Made by a program: the position numbers and the translations under genes
The notes under the pieces: model-generated
Seen by the model: the letters and a program-made list of their open reading frames with translations, nothing else
What the model was told of the DNA's origin: nothing
Database searches by the model: none
NCBI GenBank assembly: GCA_028274465.1
Contig: CM051455.1
Coordinates: 69,050,985 to 69,114,984 of the forward strand
Origin: Plantago ovata
Taxonomy: Eukaryota > Streptophyta > Magnoliopsida > Lamiales > Plantaginaceae
Length of the DNA: 64,000 bases
Reading direction: 5' to 3'
Part shown: positions 43,891-55,017 of the stretch, one piece after another
Numbering within the stretch: position 1 is the stretch's first letter
Layout: each line of letters begins with the position of its first letter

Positions 43891-46800
43891 TGTTGGTCCC
43901 TTTAAACAACAAGAAAAGACTAGAGGGGGGGTGAATAGTCTTTTCAAACTTTCGTCATTTAAAAACTTTCTCAGCAAGGACTTATTACTTTTCAGTAATG
44001 AGTTTGCTGATACTTAACTTTCTCAGCAAGCGCAAGTTACTTTTCAGTAACGAGTTTTGCTGATACTTAAAATCAGAGAGCGGAAGTCTTTGATACAATA
44101 AGTGCTTTGTCAGTAAGTGATAGTTTCAGCAAGTTAACAGAGTGACTGTGTACAAATAGATATGCTTTGCTGAAAACTAAATGCAGTAAGTGTTGGTCCC
44201 TTTAAACAACAAGAAAAGACTGGGGGGGGGGGTGAATAGTCTTTTCAAACTTTTTTCGTTTAAAAACTTTCTCAGCAAGTACTTATTACTTTTCAGTAAT
44301 GAGTTTGCTGATACTTAACTTTCTCAGCAAGTGCAAGTTACTTCTCAGTAACTAGTTTTGCTGATACTTAAAATCAGAGAGCGGAAGTCTTTGATACAAT
44401 AAGTGCTTTGTCAGTAAGTAATAGTTTCAGCAAGTGAAGTGAGTGACTGTGTACAGATAGATATGCTTTGCTGTAAACTAAATGCAGTAAGTAAATCACA
44501 CAAACACTTTTATAGTGGTATCTGAGAGTGGCGTAATCTCTCAACTAATCCACTTTGTCCTTTCTAGGACTGAATCCACTAAGATAAGTTTGAGGTTCCT
44601 TACAACACCTATCTAGAGCGATTCAAACAGGAACCAAAGCACACTTGCTTCGTTTCCAACCTAACTAGAGAACGAAACCTTGTTCTCCACCAAACTTGGG
44701 ACTTATAATCAGCAACACTATGCTCGATTAAGTTCCCCCTGAATATCACGCCTGAAAGGGTTTATTTTCAGTTAGAGAGGTTTGGGATGAGATAACTTAA
44801 TTATAACTTATTCAGTTACAACAAGAAATCTAAGAAACCAAACTTTGAATACTTTGCAGTAAACAAGTTTGATTGTTTCTGGTGTCAAGACTTGTTCTTG
44901 TTCGAAAGAAAGAAAGAATACTTAACTAATTTCTTAGCCGTGTAAGTTCTACTTCTTCACAAGTAGCTTTTTCATGCTTTAAGTCTTGGAACGAATCAAT
45001 GGCAGTAAAGAGTATTTGAAGGGTATGTGAGTTTAAGCACAAGTGAGAGTTTGATCACGTTGTTGACACACTTCAACTCTTTGCCGGATGACCTCTATTT
45101 ATAGTGAAAATAAGGAGCCGTTTGAATTTCAAATTCTAAGGCTTTTGTTCCTTAAGATGTCACTATCTTGCTTTTGTACTTTCAGCAGCGTCCTTTGTTT
45201 GTCTTCTAGTCTTCATGTCCTTCGTGTGCATGCTTTGCATTTAATGCTCATTTGAATGAAATTCAAACAGTAACATTGGAGCGCAAATACAAGTACTTTC
45301 AGCAAGAGGTCACAAATGTTCATCAGCAAGTGGCCAGTCTCAGTTTGTAGATACCAGTCTTCAGAAATCTTCTAGTCTTCAGATCTTCGAATTCTTCAAG
45401 TTTCTTAACGGTTCTAAATGCTTCAATAGTTTGTTTGTGTACACAAAGTACATCATCAGCAAATGCTTCAATAGTTTGTATTTCTTTTCAGAAAACAAGA
45501 TACATCATAAGCGGTAAAACCAACCTATCTAGCACCTACTCTAAGTCTTCAGCAAACGTTCCTCGTTTACAATGTCCTTAAAATTCTAAATTCCTATGGA
45601 CCTTAAGAGTACTAGTTACTGGACTTTCCTTAATTTAGCATGGTTAATTGCTCATCAAAATTACAAGTTTCCTAACTGTAAGTAAATCACACAAACACTT
45701 TTATAGTGGTATCTGAGAGTGGCGTAATCTCTCACCTAATCCACTCTGTCCTTTCTAGGACAGAATCCACTAAGACAAGTTTGAGGTTCCTTACAACACC
45801 TATCAAGAGCGATTCAACAGAAACCAAAGCACACTTGCTTCGTTTCCAACCTAACTAGAGAACGAAACCTTGTTCTCCACCAAACTTGGGACTTTTAATC
45901 AGCAACACTATGCTCGATTAAGTTCCCCTGAATTTCACGCCTAAAAGGGTGTATTTTCAGTTAGAGAGGTTTGGGATGAGATAACTTGATTATAACTTAT
46001 TCAGCTACAACAAGTAATCTAAGAAACAAAACTTTGAATAATTTGCAGTAAACAAGTTTGATTGTTTCTAGTGTCAAGACTTGTTCTTGTTCGAAAGAAA
46101 GAACACTTAACTAATTTCTTAGCTGTTTATGTTCTACGTCTTCACAAGTAGCTTTTTCAAGCTTTAAGTCTTAGAACGGATCAATGGCAGTAAAGAGTGT
46201 TTGAAGGGTATGTGAGTTTAAGCACAAGTGAGAGTTTGATCACGTTGTTGACACACTTCAACTCTTTGCCGGATGACCTCTATTTATAGTGAATCAAGGG
46301 AGCCGTTTGAATTTCAAATTCTAAGGCTTGTTCGTTAAGATGTCACTATCTTGCTTTTATACTTTCAGCAGCGTCCTTTATTTGTCTTCTAGTCTTCATG
46401 TCCTTCACGTGCATGCTTTGCATTTAATGTTCATTTGAATGAGATTCAAACATGATCGTTGGAGCGCAAATGCAAGTACTTTCAGCAAGGAGGTCACACA
46501 TGTTTTTCAGCAAGTGGTCAGTCTCAGTTTCAGCAAGCACAACCTACTCTGTCGTTTAGATTTTCACTTATGCAAGCTGTTGCTGAAGTTTCCACTTTCT
46601 GAGCAACATGTGCCTTTGTAGATACCAGTCTTCAGAAATCTTCTAGTCTTTAGTCTTCGAATTCTTCAAGTTTCTGAACGGTTCTAAATGCTTCAATAGT
46701 TTGTTTGTGTAAACAAAGTACATCATCAGCAAATGCTTCAATAGGTTGTTTTTCTTTTCAGAAAACAAGATACATCATAAGCGGTAAAAACACCTTTCTA

Positions 46801-46947
46801 GAACCTACTCTAAGTCTTCAGCAAACGTTCCTCTTTTACAATGTCCTCTAAAATTCTAAATTCCTATGGACCTTAAGAGTACTAGTTACTGGACTTTCCT
46901 TAATTTAGCACGGTTAATTGCTCATCAAAATTACAAGTTTCCTAACA
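43891..46947 (-). repeat. 3' LTR of Sirevirus 2, interrupted by a solo LTR
   Basis: The first part is 43891-44190 and the second 45678-46947, ending CCTAACA next to the PPT. The joint carries the GTAAG TSD of the inserted solo LTR. Confidence 0.92.
44191..45677 (-). mobile_element. Solo Sirevirus LTR inserted in the Sirevirus 2 LTR
   Basis: Complete LTR from TGTTGGTCCC to CCTAACT (last base changed from A), flanked by perfect GTAAG copies at 44186-44190 and 45678-45682. The outer LTR sequence is continuous across the site once one TSD copy is removed. No internal sequence remains, so it is a solo LTR. Confidence 0.93.
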
Positions 46948-46961
46948 AATTTCCCCCTTTT
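46948..46961 (-). other. Polypurine tract of Sirevirus 2
   Basis: Same AAAAAGGGGGAAATT tract as 14450-14463, abutting the LTR end. Confidence 0.88.
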
Positions 46962-47209
46962 TGATGTTAGCAATCCATGGCTAAATTAATTGTTACCCTT
47001 TTAGAGGTTTCTGATGTTGAATAAATCAGTTGATTAATGCAAGCATACTTGAATAATAAAACAATAAGCATAAGTAGATTGCATAATCAAAAACCAATAA
47101 GAGTCAAAAGCTTTATTGTTGATAGTTATCTTTCAGTAAGTTTACAAGGAAGTTCAGAGATAACTACACAAATCAGCAAACAAAACTAAGCAAAGCTTTT
47201 ACAAGGGAC

Positions 47210-48881
47210 TTAAGCTCTTTCAGCAGAAGATTTTCTCGGAATCTCCCTTACACTCTTCTCAGCAAGTGCAGAAAATTCAACACAGTCCTTTTCGTAATCT
47301 TCAAGTAGTTTACGGACTTCGAGCTGAATGATCCTTGCATTCTTGCAGGCGGTATAATGATGTTTTTCAGCATTCATTTCTTTGTAGTGCAACACCCACA
47401 AGTGCATGCCCCAATTGCTGGCATGGAGAAGTTGTGTATCTGAAATTCCCTTGTTAGCATGAATCTTCCTTAACCAGAGAAGATCTTCTTCTTGATCCTT
47501 GGAAGTGAGATAGAAATACTCATAAGGAATCAAGCCATATTTCTTCTTTGACTTCTTGGTTAAAGGGTCAGAGTAATAGGCAACATCAATTGGTTTAATC
47601 AGATCAGGTTCTTGCTTCATTTGTTTGCAAATTGATGTTCTTCTTACCAAGACTTCCAGATTCAACCATCTCCCAACAATGTTTCTTGGAAAGGGAGGAG
47701 GATCCCTTTCTTTTCTTTTTACCTTCAATTCAATCCAAGTGTACATTTGATTCAGTACAACAGTTGGAAAGAAATCATTTGCCAGTACATCTTCCAGCTT
47801 TAAGATCCAGCAACCATGAACATTTCTGATCACATTTTGAGTGGTTTCCTCATTGCTGGTCTTTGTATATTCAATGTCGGAGCCAATGGCAATGCTGGCT
47901 GGCCTCTTTTCTTCCTGTCTTTGCCTTCTACTTCTTGACTTTGCATTTTCTTGATCTCTTGCTGAAGATCTTGAGTCAGAAGAGAAATGTTTTGAGTGGC
48001 CAGACGGAGTTAAGGCTGTAATTGGTCTAGCTCTTATAGCTTGAGCTATTGTCTGATTGTCATCATCATCATCATCTTCATTCAGATCTTGATGACTCTC
48101 AGTGTGACAGTATTCATGAGTTTCAACAGAAGTTTTTCTCTTTTTCGGATTTGCTGAATTCAACTCAGAATCTGCTTCAGCTTGTCTTTTAGAACTTTGC
48201 TCTCTTTCAGCAAGAGGTTCTATTGTCAGTGGCGCTTCAGTAGGGGTTTTCTTTCTTGAAGATTTTCTTTGTTTATCTTCCCCCTTAGACATGGATTGCA
48301 TCATTGGAGTAATGTGCAGAGAAAAGAACTCATTGTAATTTTCATCAATAGTGCTTATGCTATTGTACTTCATGATAATTGCCTACTGATCAGAGGTCAG
48401 CTTTGACAATTCTTGATTGATACTCACCAAGTTCTCCTCATGTCTGCGCTCATTTTCGACTTTGTCTTCAATGAAAGTCTGAGCCTCTTTCAATGCAGAC
48501 TTTGCCAGTTTGAGTGCTTGACTGACATCTTCTTCATAGCTTTTGTGGTGTAGACTTATGTCTTTCTGAGCTATGGTAAGAGAAGTAGTGCGTTTTAGCA
48601 CAGTAGCCAATATTTTGTCGATGTCAAACGGACTCTCAGCAAGCAGTGTATCATCTTCTGCTTTGCAGGCTTTGTGGACTTCCATTAGTGCCAAAATTCT
48701 TGGATTAAAATCCTCCACATGTGGAAACGGCACTAAAGTCGGGGCTAAGGAATGAACTTTAAGCTCAGTAGCGAATTGATCATCTCTGGTCAGCAAGTGG
48801 CTTCTTATATCATCTCCTACATCATTTTCATCATCAAGAGGAGGAATTGTGACCACAGTGGGTTCAGATTTCTTTGATTGA
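47210..48881 (-). pseudogene. Sirevirus third ORF copy 2, C-terminal half
   Basis: 48856-48383 and 48373-47210 are one frame separated only by a TAG near 48388. They correspond to the C-terminal half of copy 1: ALKLAKSALKEAQTFIEDKV helical stretch, basic and Asp-rich segments, then HGCWILKLEDVLANDFFP and KKYGLIPYEYFYLTSKDQEE, ending SSAERA. The 387-codon C-terminal part is fully open here, where copy 1 is shifted, so the ancestral reading is better preserved. The stop at 48388 is not shared with copy 1, which has a stop three codons upstream. Confidence 0.82.
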
Positions 48882-50145
48882 TGATGAATGTGTATTTTAC
48901 ACTTTCATTCGAGTCTTTTTCACCTAATTTAGCTATCCTCTATGTTAATTTAGCTATATTTTAGTACATTTTATTAGAATAGTGTCACGTTTCCGTTTAG
49001 ATTTTTTTTTACAGGTTTTGGTTGAAATTCGGAGATTTACGGGCAATTATATTGAAGTCTACAAGGAATTGGTGTTCCAGAAGCCTATTTGGAGTATCTG
49101 AAGGTTTCCGTAAAGGAATTGGAGTCTAGGGGTCGAATCTGGAGGTTAGAAGGCCATTAGAAGTCTGAAACCGAGTCCGAAAAGGTGAAGAAATCCAAAT
49201 CTGCGTCGAAAAACGCGGAAATTCCGCGAAAAACTGGGGGGCGAACCGCCCCATGCCTCGGGCGAACCGCCCCAGAAGATTTTCGGGGCCTATATATAGT
49301 TGCGAGTTTTCTCTCCGAAAATCATATCTTTCCAAGCCTACTTTCTCACCACTCTCTATAGTTTTAGGGAGGAACTTCCCGGGGCCTGTCCTGGGAGTTC
49401 CATAGCTTAGGGGATACTTTTTCATAGCAGATTGGAGCGCGTAGGATCACAATCATCCGGAGATTGACAACCTTCGGTAACTTTGTATCTTACAACTTTT
49501 ATCTACTTATTTTATATTCTTTCAATATGTTTTCTTCTATGATTGCTATTGATTGCATGCCTATGAGTAGCTAAATTTATCGTTGGTGGTAGTATGTGAA
49601 TTCTTAGCGAGGGAAGATAATCATGCTAATGGCTATATCGCGCATTATACTCCGTGTCATTGCTTTATTTCGTTGATGAGTGGAAACCAAAATTCTCGTA
49701 TGTTGTATTGATCATTAGGCACACTAGGACACTTGTCAGCCAATCAGACTTAATTATCTTCGTAGTGTTGAATGATTACGGAACACAATAGGACGTTAGT
49801 TGTTGACAGGTCAGACCCATATTATCTTCGTAGTGCTTAATACTTACAACAGGACCCAGGATTCATTCAAAGATCTCTATGCAAGACCGAGGAATTTATG
49901 CATGATTATCGACCCATTATGTTAAGAAGGACCATACTATCACCGACCTCCATTATCTGCTTGAAAACCCCCTATTGCTTTCTATCTGCTGTTTTATATT
50001 TTCTTGTTAAACAGATAAAGCTAGTTATAGTCCTGAGAGAACGACACTCGAGTCATTCTACTACTACACTACAGTTTTCGTTGTAGTTATGGATTGCCTT
50101 TGGCTAAATAAAAAATATATTTGATTGAATTTGACACGTTCATCA
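48882..50145 (+). repeat. 5' LTR of Athila-A
   Basis: TGATGAATGTGTATTTTACAC to ACACGTTCATCA, 1264 bp. Two GC boxes (gggcgaaccgcccc, 49238-49273) precede the TATA element cctatatatag at about 49289. Confidence 0.95.
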
Positions 50146-50148
50146 AAT

Positions 50149-50166
50149 TGGCGCCGTTGCCGGGGA
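50149..50166 (+). other. Primer-binding site of Athila-A
   Basis: TGGCGCCGTTGCCGGGGA, the tRNA-Asp-complementary PBS of Athila elements, three bases after the LTR. Confidence 0.93.
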
Positions 50167-50407
50167 CTATACTCCTTTTTTCTGTTTAATTTGTTTTTAT
50201 TTACAGCTTTAGATTCCTAATTCTATTAGTTTTAGTTTTCCTTTTTAATCTCTCTCTGATATTGCTTTCCTAGTCTGTTTCTAATCACCTTTCCTAGCCT
50301 AGTAGTATTCGATATCTAGAATTATTCTCGATTTTTCGAATTTTCTAACGAGGCTAATTTTTAGTTTTGAGTTACTCCAGTTTATTCACAGATATTCAGG
50401 TCTTGTG

Positions 50408-52180
50408 ATGGCTCGCCCACTTTTGAAATCATGGGTTCAACCCAACAAAGCACTGATGAGAGGTCCAACTATTGTTCTTTCTGCTGCAACTCGAGATTTG
50501 GAAATCAAAAGTTGCATGTACCAGCAACTCCCGAGGTTCTATGGGTTGGCTAGGGAAGATGTTATGGGATACCTGAATGATATTGACGACTTTATCAACA
50601 ATCTTCCAAGGCCCGGAGCAGGGATAACGGACGATGAGCTAAGGATGAAGGTTTTTGCTTTGGGGCTTGGTGATAAAGCCAAGGCATGGTTAGGCTCTCT
50701 GGAAACCGGATCACTAGACACCTGGGACAAGGTGTATTCTGCTTTTATGGAGAAATACTTTCCTCACACATTGACTACCGCGCTCAAGGCGCAAATCACA
50801 GGATTCAAACAGGACTATAATGAGACCATCTACACCGCTTTCGAGAGGTTCAAGGACCTCATGCATAAGTGTCCACACCATGGTTTTGGGCTTCCTGATC
50901 TTGTCCAGCACTTCTACAATGGACTCACATATGAGAGTCAACAGGTGGTGGATTTCCAATGCCGTGGTACTATCTGGGAAGAGACCGCCGAGGATGTGTG
51001 AGCGTGTTTTGAAAGGCTTGCTAAAGGATCTCAATCCAAGGATCCAAGAGCAATGGTTAGAAGGCGTGGACCTGAGGCCCCACCAAACCAGGAGATCCCA
51101 ATGCATGAAGTGAATGGCGTGAGTGGCGATAGGTTCGAAGGATTCGCCAATCAGATGAGGCAAGCTCTAAGTGGCCTAATTGGAACTTCTCTCTCCAACG
51201 AGGTATGTAGGGTGTGCAAGAATTATGGGCATGGGGCTCATATGTGTAGATCAGATCTAGCACGAGAAGATGTTCACTTGGGAAACTGTAGTAATCCTAC
51301 TCCTAAGGACGAAGCATCTACATCCAAGTCAGCAACTCTCATGGATAATTTACAGAAATTGGCGGATTTCACCCAAGTGTTTTTGAAGAGATACGAAGAG
51401 GATTCGGCAAAGATCAATGCTCGTCTGGATCAATTGGAAGCTAGAGCTAGTAGAGAGAAAGGGAAGTTACATAGCAGCACTGAGAAGTCCATGTCGATCA
51501 ACTTGGTGGGAGATCAACCAGTGGAAATCACCATTAAGCAAGTTGCTAAGTGCGAGTGTTACAAGGATGAAGAGCCTCCACTAGCCAAGGAAGAAGAGAA
51601 GGACCTTGGTACTGATGAGAGTGGAAAGAAGCAAGAGAATCCCGAGCCACTCCCTCAAAGTTTCGATGTTAAGGTCGGGATTGGCGAACTTGAAGATGTC
51701 CGTGCCACACTAGACACGAGATCTTACTCGAACGTGCTTCCTTTGAATGTGTTTGAGAAGAGTAACCTTGGAAAACTATCTGACCATAGGGCTATTGTGC
51801 AACTGGCGGATGGATCCTTTGTGAGACCCGAGGGCGTTGTGAAAAATGTGTTGATCAAAATTGGTGAAGCATCTGTATACACCAATTTTGTAGTTATGCC
51901 GACGTCAGCACCTGGGACGGGGGATGTCATTCTCTTGGGACGAACGTTCTTGACTAAGCTACGCTCCGTGATGGACATCTTCCAAAGAACTTGCACTATC
52001 GAAGTGGATGGCAAGCAACACGTGTTGCAAGCCATACCTGATCCACCTGATCCGCCTGATAATTCTTTCACTACTCACTACTATGGTCTTGCAGCCTATA
52101 TTCTTTCTTATTCACAGGTTCATGGCATGGAGAGGAGATCGATGAAGGGGAAGTCTAGTACCCGCAGAAAGAAGAGATAG
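50408..52180 (+). pseudogene. Athila-A gag-protease, one stop and a mutated active site
   Basis: This gene makes the capsid/nucleocapsid and the aspartic protease. It starts MARPLLKSWVQPNKALMRG, lacking the first 56 or so residues of the Athila-B protein. The Retrotrans_gag region has QLPRFYGLAREDVMGYLNDI and FMEKYFPHTLTTALKAQI. A TGA at 50999 replaces the Trp of Athila-B. The CCHC knuckle is CRVCKNYGHGAHMC (about 51205-51246); the segment between knuckle and coiled coil is shorter than in Athila-B. The protease reads ATLDTRSYSNVLPL, so the catalytic DTG is DTR, then VILLGRTFL. No RT follows. Confidence 0.9.
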
Positions 52181-52223
52181 GCGCGGACAGGAGTCGAGTC
52201 AAAGACTTTATACAATGGCGCTA

Positions 52224-52241
52224 TCCGGGAGGCAACCCGGA
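52224..52241 (+). other. Hairpin TCCGGG-N6-CCCGGA after gag-protease (Athila-A)
   Basis: A 6 bp perfect stem with loop AGGCAA, 44 bases after the gag-protease stop. The same hairpin follows gag-protease in Athila-B (60403-60420). Athila elements commonly have a gggaggcaaccc-type motif after their polyprotein gene. Confidence 0.7.
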
Positions 52242-53029
52242 GATTTTATCGCTTTCTTTACCGCTTTAGATTTTATCTCACGAGTTTGATTGAGTATTAT
52301 AGGTCACTTATACAAGCATTAGCTCTCACCTTGGATCCACTTTCGACATTCGGGACGAGCGACGACGTTCAGGTTTGGGGAGGAGGCTATCGCTGGTTAT
52401 CTCTATACTTATCTTGCTTATGATAAACTCGTGAAATTTTTTGCATTTGCACGTTTACTGCTTTCCGAGGATAGTCTTGCATGTTTTATATGGAGTTTAT
52501 TGCCGAATGTTTTGAACTTTTTTATTGGGTAGATCAACTAACTATGCCATTAATCGTATGCTTCATCTCTATGAATTTGTTTGAGGTTTTTCTCGCTTGG
52601 CTTGTCACATTTATGTATTGCACTTAGTTGAGCTTGGTAGTCTCGACATCACTTAGTGGTGTTTTCTCTACTGCGGTTCACGAAGGCCTTTATAATAGGA
52701 TGATGCATGTTAGGGTCTTATGGTTGTTTTCCCGAGTAATTATGTACCTAAGAGGCAACAAGTCTTCACCATGCTTTGAGATTGCTAAATGCCTATGAAG
52801 GAGGTAGTGTGAGGTTGTGTGATCCTTTTTTTATAACCTATTCTTCCGAATAGGTTTGGGGAGGGGGTTACATCATCATAGACTTGTTTCTGTTTTTCAT
52901 TTTCGTATCGTGAGTTTATTTTTCCTTTTCCGTAAATTTTGTACTCCAACCTATTCTTTCGAATAGGTTTGGGGAAGTCGTGTGAGTCATTTTGTTTCTC
53001 TTTTTGTTATGCTACTGCTGGCTAGAAAA

Positions 53030-53165
53030 AAAAGAAGAAAAAAAAAAAAAGAAGAAAAAATCCAGAAGAAAAAAAAAAGAGAAAAAGAAAAAGAATCTGG
53101 AAAGAAAAAAAAAGAAAAGACCCCAAAAAAGCAAAGAAGGGTCCAAAAAAGAAAGCCAAATAGCA
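53030..53165 (+). repeat. Purine-rich tract of Athila-A
   Basis: Almost pure A/G on the plus strand (aaaagaaga.., gaaaaagaaaaag..). Matches 63600-63730 in Athila-B. Apparent Lys-rich frames here are compositional. Confidence 0.8.
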
Positions 53166-53754
53166 GTTTAGCAAAGTGTTGAGTCTTTTCCATTTTTTGT
53201 AATGTTCATAATCGTGTTTTTACCTTTTTTGTCTTGAGTGTCATCTGTTCTAGACCACCCTCGTCCTGCCATTCAGGAAGTGGTGAATAGCTTAAGACTT
53301 TACTTGAGAGATGGGTAGAATAGGGGAGTGTTATCTTTTATAGGGAACCCTCCTTCATTTGATGAGAGCCAGTACTGGTTCGACCTCTTTTGAGGAAAAG
53401 TCTTAACATGGTGGAACAGTAGTAAGTCCTCAGTTTCATAGGCACGGGGCAACCATTCGTATCTTAGCATGCATCATTACGTCGTCACTGACTAGGTCCA
53501 GGTAGAGAATGTTACGAGAGACTATCTTGTCTTGACATAAGTGCTTATGTGGATGTGTATAAGTCAATCGAGGTATTCTTCAACCTATATTCATGCTTTG
53601 ATTTATATGGTTTTTGTTCATATGTTATTTGAAAGATTCAGTAGGTTAGTTCATTTTATTTGGCATGAAACTCCATTTTTTAGTCTTGCATGTTTTTTGT
53701 ATTAGAGTCTAGCTTAGTTGCTTGAGGACAAGCAAAGGTTCGGTTTAGGGAGTT

Positions 53755-55017
53755 TGATGAATGTGTATTTTACACTTTCATTCGAGTCTTTTTCACCTAA
53801 TTTAGCTATCCTCTATGTTAATTTAGCTATATTTAGTACATTTTATTAGAATAGTGTCACGTTTCCCTTTAGATTTTATTTTACAGGTTTTGGTTGAAAT
53901 TCGGAGATTTACGGGCAATTATATTGAAGTCTACAAGGAATTGGTGTTCCAGAAGCCTATTTGGAGTATCTGAAGGTTTCCGGATAGGAATTTAAGTCTA
54001 GGGGTCGAATCTGGAGGTTAGAAGGCCATTAGAAGTCTGAAACCGAGTCTGAAAAGGTGAAGAAATCCAAATCCGCGTCGAAAAACGTGGAAATTCCGCG
54101 AAAAACTGGGGGGCGAACCGCCCCATGCCTCGGGCGAACCGCCCCAGAAGATTTTCGGGGCCTATATATAGTTGCGAGTTTTCTCTCCGAAAATCATATC
54201 TTTCCAATCCTACTTTCTCACCACTCTCTATAGTTTTAGGGAGGAACTTCCCGGGGCCTGTCCTGGGAGTTCCATAGCTTAGGGGATACTTTTTCATAGC
54301 AGATTGGAGCGCGTAGGATCACAATCATCCGGAGATTGACAACCTTCGGTAACTTTGTATCTTACAACTTTTATCTACTTATTTTATATTCTTTCAATAT
54401 GTTTTCTTCTATGATTGCTATTGATTGCATGCCTATGAGTAGCTAAATTTATCGTTGGTGGTAGTATGTGAATTCTTAGCGAGGGAAGATAATCATGCTA
54501 CTGGCTATATCGCGCATTATACTCCGTGTCATTGCTTTATTTCGTTGATGAGTGGAAACCAAAATTCTCGTATGTTGTATTGATCATTATGCACACTAGG
54601 ACACTTGTCAGCCAAGCAGACTTAATTATCTTCGTAGTGTTGAATGATTACGGAACACAATAGGACGTTAGTTGTTGACAGGTCAGACCCATATTAGCTT
54701 CGTAGTGCTTAATACTTACAACAGGACCCAGGATTCATTCAAAGATCTCTATGCAAGACCGAGGAATTTATGCATGATTATCGACCCATTATGTTAAGAA
54801 GGACCATACTATCATCGACCTCCATTATCTGCTTGAAAACCCCCTGTTGCTTTCTATCTGCTGTTTTATATTTTCTTGTTAAACAGATAAAGCTAGTTAT
54901 AGTCCTGAGAGAACGACACTCGAGTCATTCTACTACTACACTACAGTTTTCGTTGTAGTTGTGGATTGCCTTTGGCTAAATAACAAATATATTTGATTGA
55001 ATTTGACACGTTCATCA
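53755..55017 (+). repeat. 3' LTR of Athila-A
   Basis: 1263 bp, near-identical to 48882-50145. Confidence 0.95.

Larger units (their letters stand above)
52181..53754 (+). other. Athila-A noncoding 3' interior
   Basis: No protein. It begins with the CCGGG/CCCGG hairpin (52224-52241), has a short stretch not found in Athila-B (about 52270-52440), and from about 52440 matches Athila-B 62985-64000 closely. It includes two cctattctttcgaataggtt-type inverted words, a purine-rich tract (53030-53165) and a final agcaaaggttcggtttaggg before the 3' LTR. Confidence 0.8.
48882..55017 (+). mobile_element. Athila-A: non-autonomous Athila-type gypsy element
   Basis: LTRs 48882-50145 and 53755-55017 are almost identical by eye. 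Perfect TSD ATTGA (48877-48881 and 55018-55022). PBS of the tRNA-Asp type at 50149. The 3.6 kb interior codes only for gag and protease; RT, RNase H, integrase and any env-position ORF are missing, and a long noncoding 3' part follows. It splits the third ORF of Sirevirus 2. Confidence 0.95.

Noticed and set aside
46439-46621. 60-codon frame in the Sirevirus 2 LTR
   Set aside because: Noncoding LTR; not conserved in the other LTR copies.
52982-53193. Lys-rich and Phe-rich frames in the purine-rich tract (also 63554-63768)
   Set aside because: Compositional effect of an A/G tract in the Athila 3' interior.
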